Below, one piece after another: positions 12,772-19,463 of a stretch of 64,000 nucleotides of DNA. This DNA is from Colletes latitarsis (lineage: Eukaryota > Arthropoda > Insecta > Hymenoptera > Colletidae). The stretch lies in the NCBI RefSeq assembly GCF_051014445.1, contig NC_135146.1, forward strand, positions 3,286,001-3,350,000. The letters are read 5' to 3'. Numbering within the stretch: the first letter of the stretch is position 1; each line of letters begins with the position of its first letter. A program made the translations under genes and the position numbers. The notes beneath the pieces are model-generated. The model was given only the letters and a program-made list of their open reading frames with translations. It was not told where the DNA came from and searched no databases.

Positions 12772-15700
12772 ATGGATCTCATTCAATCTCAAGTAAACAA
12801 CCGGACTGGCAATTTGTATAACGGACAGGCATGCATATCGGATGGTGAGAATGTCTTTATCGACAATGGAATGGATGGACCACTTCCTGGTGGGGTTAGG
12901 CCCACGGTCAGGAGTGTTGAGGTAATTAATCCCCCGCTGGGGATCCACCTTGGGGGTGAGGACGACCGTCAGAGGTGTGGCCCCGTCCCCGTAGTTAGCC
13001 TGGAGCGGCTAGATTCCACGGAGTGGCGTAAGGCTGGGAAGGTTTCACCTCCGCGAAAGAGGCATGGTGCTGCGGGACCGCAGCTCTCGCTGAGCGACGC
13101 GGCCCAGGGCAAAGACGTGGCGTCGTGGTGCGTCGAGGAGTCCGTTACCATCCTCGACGGCGGCTCCATGGACGAAGACGAATGGGCGCCTAGTCGATCC
13201 TCCGCCGACGATGGTGAGAGCGTCGACTCAGGCGACGAGGATTATGGGCCCCGGAAGAGGAAAAGGAAGGGCCCCGGGGCAGGAAGACCTAGGGGCATTT
13301 TTGTGGACCCAAAGAAGTTGGATCCAGGGATGAAGGCCCTGCCGAAGCAGGCAGACCTCCGCAATATAACGGAGGTCATGAAGTTGGACGAGCTCCTGGG
13401 CCGGCTCAAGGAGCAATTGGAGTCCGTCGTCCGTGTGGCAGACACTGCTAGCCACCTTAAGACGACGGACATCCGTGGGCTCCGTTTGGCAGCGCGGGTG
13501 GCGATGGTCAGTGCCGAGGAACTCCACGGCAGAGCTGACCGCGCCGAAAACCCGAACAGGCCGGCCCGGGAAGTTATCATTCGCCAAGGCGAATGGGATA
13601 GGAGGGCGAAGGCCCTCGAGAAGAGGCTGCAGGTGGCCGATAATGCCGCTACCACCCTGTCCGAGACCGTCAGGGTCAAGGACAGGGAGCTAGAGCACCT
13701 CAGGCGGGAAGTGGGCCGTCTGAGGTTAAAGCAAGAGCAGCGTAGGCTGCTGAGAACGGGTGAGGAGGTGGCCGGCGAGGAGCCGCTCGACCATGAGCTG
13801 CCTTGTGCCCCTCGGCCAAGGCGGAAGGATCTTCTTCCGTCCACTTTAGCCGGGGGGGACTCTAGTATGGAGGTGGAATTGGCCGTCCCTGGACCGTCGC
13901 TCACTGATGGAACCGCCCCACATGAGAAGAGGAGCCCCGCATTCGGAAGCCCTTTGATGGTCATGATGACCGAAGTCCTCAAAAGGGTTTCCGAGATGGC
14001 GGGGCACATATCGGCCGTGGAGGGCCGGATTGATGCCCGCTTTGAAGCGGTATGGCGGGCTGTGTCCCGCCCGCCACTGGGGAAGAGCCCCATGACCCCT
14101 TCTCCATCCGTGGTGGTGGCACCTCCAGTTACGGCGAAGGGACCGGACATACAGAGGGGGAAGGCGATGGGGACCGCGGGGACGAAGCCCGGGAGCGCAA
14201 ATGCACCCGTCATAGCCGCCGTGACACCCCCCCAACCGACACCGAAAAGGACAGGCGCCACCAAGCGCCACAGTGGCACTCCTGCAGCGAGAATGGCGGA
14301 GGTGGCAAAGCCACCAGCGGCGAACACTAAAGTGTCGCAAAAGGCTGCACCTCTCCCCGCACCATCACCACCCAAGGCGGGTAGCGGCAAGTCCGCTCCG
14401 CCAGTCCACAGCAACGTGACGAAAGCCGTCTCTGCCCCAGCCAACGACGGGCAGGGTACGTGGGCGGATGTGGTGAGGCGGGGGAACGGTAAGGGAAGCG
14501 GAAAGGGTGCGGCACCTGCCGCATCCTCCAACAAGGGCGGGATATCCGTCGCAACGGGTCGGCCAGCCGCTAATAATACGGCTGGCACAAAGAAGAAGTG
14601 CGGTACCCAGACGGCGGCGGTTAAGTTACCGAGGCTGCCAAAGAACGCAGCAGTCTCGGTGACCGCCGCTTCTGGGAGGGAAGGAGATCTGGGCCCCCTC
14701 CTCAATAAGGTGGTGCCCGCGATCTGTAATGATCTCGGGATCACCGGGATGCGGCCCACCAGGGCGGTCACCGGGGCGCTCTTATTAGCAATCCCCGGTG
14801 AGAAGGGCAAAGAGAAGGCGACCGCCCTGAGGGCGCGTCTTGAGGGGGCCCTCCAGGTCGAGGGTGTTCGGGTGGCTTGCCCCCAGAAACAAGCCGAGTT
14901 AAGGGTGTCCGGCCTGTCGGAGGCAGCCACCCAGCAGGCTGTTCGCGAGGCCCTTGCCACCGCCGGGGGTTGCGGCGCTGCGGAGGTCAATGTTGGTGAT
15001 CTCCGCCGGGACAGCTCGGGCATGTTTACTGCCTGGGCCCGCTGTCCCCTTCGCGCCGCAACCAAGCTCGCGAAGTCCGGCCGATTAATGGTCGGCTTCT
15101 TCGAGGCCCGGCTGGCAGTACTCGCAGCGAGGCCGCTGCAGTGTCACCGCTGCCTAGAGTTCGGCCATGTCCGGCAGCGGTGTACCAGCACAGTTGATCG
15201 CAGCGGCCTCTGTTACCGTTGCGGGGGGACCTCCCACACAGCCAGGGAGTGTACGGCCGCCCCAAAATGGCCCCTTTGTGTGGGCTTGGGGCGGCCAGCG
15301 GATCACCGAATGGGTGGGGCGGCGTGCCGTCCCCCCAAACGGAAGGGGTACAAGGGGAAGGGTGCAGTTGCGCCCCCATCCACGGTGCCGGCTGGTGTTG
15401 TGCCGGCACCGCTGCCCGTCGCGATGGAGGTTCAGGGGGCGGCTTGTTCCCAGCCGTCCCCTGCTGTGGTGTCGGGGACTATTCCCGCCCCAGCAGCTGT
15501 CGCGGCGGCGGGGATAGTGGTGGGGTGTAAACCTGCACAGCCCCCAGCGACGGAGATGATGGAGGTTGATGTGGCGCCCATCGACTCGGCGCCCACCACC
15601 TCCACAAAATCGGAAGGCGTGATGTCCGGTGGGGGTTCTGCAGAGTCCCCAACCCAATCGGCATCCCAGCCGTCGTGCGGGTCAGAGCCCATTAGTAGGG

Positions 15701-15801
15701 GGGTAATGGCCTCATACGGCGGCAAAGATCCGGGGCACTCAGAGGCGCCCGTAAACACTGGAGGGGGAGGCCTGGAGGAGGCCGCGGGTGAGACCCAATA
15801 A
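12772..15801 (+). CDS. Element 1 ORF1: gag-like RNA-binding protein with CCHC zinc knuckles
   Basis: 1009 codons if translation starts at ATG 12772, which has G at -3 and G at +4; the frame is open back to GTG 12736 but nothing supports that start. ORF1 proteins of this clade bind element RNA, form particles and bring the RNP to the chromosomal target. Visible in order: acidic N-terminal part (DEDEW, DSGDEDYG), basic patch RKRKRKGPGAGRPRG (about residue 161) that could be a nuclear signal, heptad-like coiled coil around residues 276-325 (ALEKRLQVADNAATTL onward), a long Pro/Ala/Ser/Lys-rich linker, a folded segment before the knuckles that by analogy is RRM-like, then CHRCLEFGHVRQRC (15142-15183) and CYRCGGTSHTAREC (15211-15252). 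A third knuckle (15268-15327, CVGLGRPADHRMGGAAC) has Trp where its first Cys is expected. The tail is low complexity. The frame is open throughout and ends in the TAATG that starts ORF2. Confidence 0.92.
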   Translation: MDLIQSQVNNRTGNLYNGQACISDGENVFIDNGMDGPLPGGVRPTVRSVEVINPPLGIHLGGEDDRQRCGPVPVVSLERLDSTEWRKAGKVSPPRKRHGAAGPQLSLSDAAQGKDVASWCVEESVTILDGGSMDEDEWAPSRSSADDGESVDSGDEDYGPRKRKRKGPGAGRPRGIFVDPKKLDPGMKALPKQADLRNITEVMKLDELLGRLKEQLESVVRVADTASHLKTTDIRGLRLAARVAMVSAEELHGRADRAENPNRPAREVIIRQGEWDRRAKALEKRLQVADNAATTLSETVRVKDRELEHLRREVGRLRLKQEQRRLLRTGEEVAGEEPLDHELPCAPRPRRKDLLPSTLAGGDSSMEVELAVPGPSLTDGTAPHEKRSPAFGSPLMVMMTEVLKRVSEMAGHISAVEGRIDARFEAVWRAVSRPPLGKSPMTPSPSVVVAPPVTAKGPDIQRGKAMGTAGTKPGSANAPVIAAVTPPQPTPKRTGATKRHSGTPAARMAEVAKPPAANTKVSQKAAPLPAPSPPKAGSGKSAPPVHSNVTKAVSAPANDGQGTWADVVRRGNGKGSGKGAAPAASSNKGGISVATGRPAANNTAGTKKKCGTQTAAVKLPRLPKNAAVSVTAASGREGDLGPLLNKVVPAICNDLGITGMRPTRAVTGALLLAIPGEKGKEKATALRARLEGALQVEGVRVACPQKQAELRVSGLSEAATQQAVREALATAGGCGAAEVNVGDLRRDSSGMFTAWARCPLRAATKLAKSGRLMVGFFEARLAVLAARPLQCHRCLEFGHVRQRCTSTVDRSGLCYRCGGTSHTARECTAAPKWPLCVGLGRPADHRMGGAACRPPKRKGYKGKGAVAPPSTVPAGVVPAPLPVAMEVQGAACSQPSPAVVSGTIPAPAAVAAAGIVVGCKPAQPPATEMMEVDVAPIDSAPTTSTKSEGVMSGGGSAESPTQSASQPSCGSEPISRGVMASYGGKDPGHSEAPVNTGGGGLEEAAGETQ

Positions 15802-15803
15802 TG
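15799..15803 (+). promoter_or_regulatory. TAATG stop/start overlap coupling ORF1 to ORF2
   Basis: The TAA stop of ORF1 (15799-15801) and the ATG of ORF2 (15801-15803) share one A. For the related telomeric element SART1 an overlapping stop-start of this form was shown to act by termination-reinitiation coupling. The same mechanism is inferred here. There is no other ATG close by in the ORF2 frame, and the next residues (QVNLNHCRGAQDLM) are the conserved start of the endonuclease. Confidence 0.8.
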
Positions 15804-16118
15804 TCTCAACGCCTCCTGCAGGTCAATTTGAACCACTGCCGGGGGGCTCAGGATCTCATGCTCCAAACCCTCCGGCAGTGGAACATCGGGATGGCAGTGA
15901 TCGCCGAGCCCTATCGTGTCCCCAAACACCCAGCTTGGGTGGGGGACCTTAACGGTGTCTCGGCGATCACTTGGCAGAACGGTCGCCGCACGCTGCCGTG
16001 CTGTGTCGTGGGGAGGGGCCACGGTTTTGTGGCGGAGAAGTGGGGGGAACTGGTGGTTGCCGGGTGTTACGCGTCGCCCGCTATGGGCCTCAGCGAATTT
16101 GAGGCGTACCTTGACGAG

Positions 16119-16140
16119 GTGGGGAGATGCATCTCCCCAC
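16119..16140. other. 22-bp perfect palindrome in the endonuclease region
   Basis: The 22 bases are their own reverse complement, with no spacer (centre ATGCAT; arms GTGGGGAGATG and CATCTCCCCAC). It encodes part of DEVGRCISPHL between the conserved endonuclease motifs. Twenty bases further on lies the GDFN hairpin. In a transcript it would form a tight foldback; in DNA it could extrude. Element 2 has no matching palindrome at this place. Confidence 0.85.
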
Positions 16141-16160
16141 ATCTCGCCAGTGGGGTACTC

Positions 16161-16210
16161 GTCCTGGGCGATTTTAATGCCCACGCTGCAGCGTGGGGCT
16201 GCCCCAGGAC
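16161..16210 (+). other. Hairpin over the GDFN endonuclease motif
   Basis: Outer stem GTCCTGGG (16161-16168) pairs with CCCAGGAC (16203-16210). Inside it 16180-16197 is a perfect 18-bp palindrome (CCCACGCTG with CAGCGTGGG). The codons are VLGDFNAHAAAWGCPRT. The outer arms fall on the conserved VLG and PRT codons, and element 2 has the same outer stem extended to 12 bp (49191-49202 with 49229-49240). Confidence 0.8.
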
Positions 16211-16670
16211 GACCGTCAAGGGCGACGCGATGCTCGTATGGGCGGCGGGTCACGGCCTCGTAGTTTTGAATGAGGGGGCCGTGAGCACGTGCGTGCACGC
16301 GCGGGGCGAGTCGATCGTCGACATATCGTTGGCGAGCCCCGCCATAGCGCGCCGTGTGTCTGACTGGAGGGTCGCGGAAGAGGTGGCCACGTTAAGCGAC
16401 CACCTCTACATAACGTTCTCCGTATCCGCGACCTCCGGCGTAAATGGACCCCGCCTCCCGGGCAGGGAAGCACACCCGGCGCCACGCTGGTCCGCCAAGA
16501 GGCTGAACCCGGACGCCCTTGCGATGGCAGCCTCCGTTGTGGCATCGCAGGAGATGCCACGCCGGACCCTCGGCAATCCTTCTGCTGGGGCGCGTTGGTT
16601 CCGCGAGACTATGACGTCGTTGTGCGACGCAGTCATGCCGCGGGCCACCGTCCCGAGCCGCGGGGGGTCT

Positions 16671-16738
16671 GTGTACTGGTGGTCGGGCGAGATCGAGGAC
16701 TTACGCACTCGGTGCGTCCTCGCTCGACGCCAGTACAC
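16671..16738 (+). other. Nested hairpin between VYWW and QYT codons of ORF2
   Basis: Three nested stems: GTGTACTGG (16671-16679) with CCAGTACAC (16730-16738); CGAGGA (16694-16699) with TCCTCG (16717-16722); CGCAC (16704-16708) with GTGCG (16712-16716). The matching part of element 2 keeps the middle stem with a changed base pair (GCGGA/TCCGC at 48689-48693 and 48711-48715 on the + strand) and the outer stem with one C-A mismatch in the RNA. Confidence 0.75.
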
Positions 16739-17503
16739 CCGCGCCAGGAGACGGCGCGGGGCGACGCAGGCAGAGGTGGTGAGGTTGCGCGGGGAATTTT
16801 CCCTGGCACGAAGAACCCTCCGCCGGGCCATCGCGATCGCGCAAGCCCAGGCATGGACGGAGCTCCTCGGCTCTCTGGATGCAAATCCATGGGGGCGCCC
16901 CTATCATATGGTCGCAGGGAAGATGCGATCATGGGCGCCCCCGGCCACAGAGAGCCTCAACCCCCAGTTGCTCGGGGAAACTATGCGCGTCCTCTTCCCC
17001 GTTGGGGGAGAGGCGTTTCTGCAACCCCCCGAGCCACAGCCGGATCGGCCTTGGTGGTCCGACGAACTGGGGGTCTCCGAGGAGGAGCTAGCTAGGGCCG
17101 TCCGGAGAATGGCTGCGAAGAAGACGGCGCCAGGACCGGACGGCATACCTGGCAGGGCCTGGGCAGTAGCGGTGGGCGCTCTGGGGGCCGGGCTGATAAG
17201 CGTCTTTGACGCGTGCCTGCGGACCGGTCAGTTCCCCCCCATATGAAAGGTGGCGAGGTTGGTCCTCCTCCACAAGCCGGGGAAGCCCGCGGATTCTCCA
17301 TCTGCGTTCCGACCCATTTGTCTGTTGGATGAGGCTGGAAAGCTTCTCGAGCGGGTCATTATATCCCGTCTCGAGGGGCACCTGTCCCGCGTCGGGCCCA
17401 ATCTGGCCTACCGACAGTTCGGCTTTCGCCGGGGCCGTTCCACGGTCGACGCCATAGCGACCGTACGGACCCTGGCGGAATCGGCAATCTCCCGGGGGGG
17501 TGT

Positions 17504-17729
17504 GGCGTTGGCAGTCTCGTTGGACATAGCCAACGCCTTTAACACCGTCTCCTGGGGGGCGATAGGTCGGGCACTCCAGTACCACCGGGTGCCCGCCTAT
17601 CTATGCCGACTGATCGGGGATTATCTGCGGGGCAGGGTAGTCCAATATCCGGGTCGGAACGGGATGGAGCAGAGAGCGGTGCACCGCGGGGTTCCACAAG
17701 TGTCGGTCCTCGGGCCGCTCCTGTGGAAC
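17504..17729 (+). other. Series of hairpins over RT motif A to PQGS codons
   Basis: Three stems in a row: GGCGTTGGC (17504-17512) with GCCAACGCC (17529-17537) around LDIANAF; CGGGCAC (17568-17574) with GTGCCCG (17589-17595) over ALQYHRVP; GTTCCACA (17691-17698) with TGTGGAAC (17722-17729) over VPQ...LWN. All three have counterparts at the same codons in element 2 (47861-47894, 47804-47829, 47669-47707). Confidence 0.75.
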
Positions 17730-18914
17730 TTGGCCTATGATGCGGTGCTGCGGGCAGACCTCCCCGTCGGCGTGTCGTTGGTTTGTTATGCCGACGACAC
17801 CCTGGTGATTGCCGGCGGGGATACGTGGAGGAGGGCAGTGGCCCTCGCGGAGGATGGGACGGCACGAGTCGTCGCCGAAGTAGAGCGTCTGGGGTTGCGC
17901 GTGGCACCCCAGAAGACCGAGGCCATCTGGCTGTGTAACGTCAGTGGTCGCGGGGTGCCGCGTCAGGCGTCTCTACGGGTGGGTGGAGCTCAAGTCGAGG
18001 TGGGGCGCCGGATGAAGTATTTGGGCCTCACTCTCGACAGCTTCTGGCGTTTCGGGCATCATTTGGAAGGGTTGGGTCCCCGTATTGAAAGGGCAGCGGC
18101 CGCGTTAGGCCGCATAATGCCTAATCTCGGGGGGCCCAACATGGCGGCACGGCGGCTGTATTTGGGAGTTGTCCGGTCCATGGCACTTTATGGCGCGCCA
18201 ATATGGGCCGGCGGTCTGATGGCAAATCGGCGGGGTGCGTTCGTACTCCGCCGCTTGCAGAGGTTGGTCGCCATCAGAGTCGCGCGGGGATATCGCACGA
18301 TCTCCTACACTGCCGCCACCTTCCTGGCGGGTTCCGCACCGTTTCACCTGCTGGCGAAAATGGACGCAGAGGTCTATCAAAGCCTCTGCGACCTTCGCCA
18401 GCGGGGCGTGGACCCGCACGGCGAGGAGGCCACCAGGGCCCGAAGCCAGGCGTGGCGACGCGTCTATAGTCGGTGGCTGGTGTGGCTATCCAAGCCAGAC
18501 CAGCGGGATGATCGCGTCGCCGCGGCGGTCCGCCCAGTGTTTTATGCCTGGGTGGGCCGTAGCTGGGGTACGCCCACCTACCGCCTGACACAGGTACTGA
18601 CCGGACACGGTTGCTTCGGTCGGTACCTGCATCGGATAGGGCGGGAGGCGACGGTTGCATGTCACCATTGTAGGGGAAGGGAGGACACCGCGCAGCACAC
18701 GCTGCAGTTTTGCTCAGCGTGGGCAGCGCAGCGCGGCGTCCTTATTAGAGCGATTGGAGCGGACCTCTCGCTGCCGGCCGTCATTCGTGCGATGGTCGGC
18801 AGCGGGGAGGCGTGGGCGGCCATGGCCTTGCTCTGTGAAGAGGTCATGGCCGCCAAGGAGGACGCCGAAAGGGCGCGTGAGGAGGTGGGGGGCAGGCGGC
18901 GTCGCCGACCGTAA

Positions 18915-19426
18915 GACCCTCCACCGCTCCCCGTGGCAGGGGGAGCGCGAAGGGGTCGGTGATGGTGTTTGTGGTGCGAGGTGAGGGACTTTATCCCCTC
19001 ATTCCCCCTCGCACTCAGCCCATCACCGTACCAGCGGCCCGTGGCAGGGGCCCCGTCTAGCGGGGGCGGCAGTGTTAGCCGGCCCCGCAGCCGTGGTCGC
19101 GATAGGGTGGGGGCCCGGTCACGGCAAGTAGCAACGGCACGAGTGTGGGCGACGTAGCGTGTGACCGCGCCGCGTCGCCGGGGGGCAATCAGATTAGTTT
19201 GCCCCCCATTGGGGGAGGAGTATCACATCTCCTCCCCCGGGAAGGGCCCGTAGTAGGGCGTCGCGACAACGGGGAGAGTCACGGTAGTATCGCTAGTTTG
19301 GTTCCCGTAACTCTCCCCAGATAAAGGGCGCAGGCGGTCACCGTGGTGTTTTAGCCGGTAAGAGTCCGGCACTACCCCGGCCTCCCCCCCAGGGAGCCGG
19401 GGTGTCCATGAGGATTTCACCACGTT
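18915..19426 (+). other. Element 1 3' UTR made of consecutive hairpins
   Basis: No reading frame of note. Perfect stems in order: CGCTCCCC 18925-18932 with 18940-18947; GGTGATGG 18958-18965 with 19020-19027, enclosing GTGCGAGG 18974-18981 with 19007-19014; GGGGGGCAA 19180-19188 with 19199-19207; GGGGGAGGAG 19211-19220 with 19229-19238; GGGGAGAGT 19271-19279 with 19310-19318; CCCCGG 19375-19380 with 19397-19402. In this clade the 3' UTR is what the reverse transcriptase recognises to start copying. The last bases before the tail (GATTTCACCACGTT) resemble the 3' end of elements 2/3 (GATTTTCCCCACGACT), a likely conserved 3' terminus. Confidence 0.8.
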
Positions 19427-19450
19427 AAAAAAAAAAAAAAAAAAAAAAAA
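19427..19450 (+). other. Element 1 poly(A) tail, 24 nt
   Basis: Uninterrupted A run directly followed by the right target duplication. The last A may belong to the target. Confidence 0.97.
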
Positions 19451-19463
19451 GGTCTGGTATTTG
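19451..19463 (+). other. Right target-site duplication of element 1
   Basis: GGTCTGGTATTTG, 13 of 13 identical to 12366-12378. The nick that primed first-strand synthesis therefore lay between CC and TAA of the complementary strand of the second telomere-like unit (or one base on, because of the shared A). Confidence 0.95.

Larger units (their letters stand above)
15801..18914 (+). pseudogene. Element 1 ORF2: endonuclease/reverse transcriptase, broken by one in-frame TGA
   Basis: The frame spans 1038 codons including the terminal TAA and matches the length of element 2's ORF2. Domains: AP-like endonuclease at residues 1 to about 215 (QVNLNHCR, AEPYRVP, VLVLGDFNAHAAAWG, LSDH), linker with VYWW and QYTRARRRRG, reverse transcriptase about 430-720 (GPDGIPG, FRPICLLDE, FGFRRGRSTVDAI, LDIANAF, YADD at residues 663-666), thumb, and a C-terminal zinc box CHHCRGREDTAQHTLQFC. 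The product nicks the target and copies element RNA from the nick. Damage: TGA at 17244-17246 replaces the Trp codon present at the same place in element 2, cutting the protein ahead of most RT motifs; and GTG at 17700-17702 gives PQVS where the RT family has PQGS. Everything else is in frame, so inactivation is recent. A translation restart at GTG 17250 is not credible. Confidence 0.93.
12379..19450 (+). mobile_element. Element 1: full-length-looking R1-clade non-LTR retrotransposon
   Basis: A 7072-bp GC-rich block interrupts the AT-leaning satellite and is flanked by a perfect 13-bp target duplication. Order: 393-bp 5' leader, ORF1 (12772-15801), ORF2 (15801-18914) overlapping by one base, 512-bp structured 3' UTR, pure 24-nt poly(A). 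ORF2 has an AP-type endonuclease in front, reverse transcriptase in the middle and a CCHC box near the end, with no RNase H domain seen, which is the R1/TRAS/SART layout. The length is close to what I recall for TRAS1 and SART1 (about 7-8 kb). Only about two thirds of ORF2 residues look identical to element 2 in the RT core, so it is a separate family. The in-frame TGA in ORF2 makes this copy non-autonomous. The true 5' end is inferred; a slightly truncated copy cannot be excluded. Confidence 0.95.

Noticed and set aside
13242..15065. 607-codon open frame on the - strand across ORF1
   Set aside because: It is the antisense shadow of a GC-rich coding region; its product is Arg/Pro/Ala-rich with no recognisable domain, and ORF1 on the other strand has coiled coil and zinc knuckles.
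17244..17246. TGA in ORF2 as a recoding (selenocysteine or readthrough) site
   Set aside because: Element 2 has a plain Trp codon there; a single-base change to a stop is simpler, and no readthrough context is evident.
12379..19450. R1 or R2 insertion in ribosomal DNA
   Set aside because: Both flanks are satellite monomers; no 28S sequence is present anywhere in the window.
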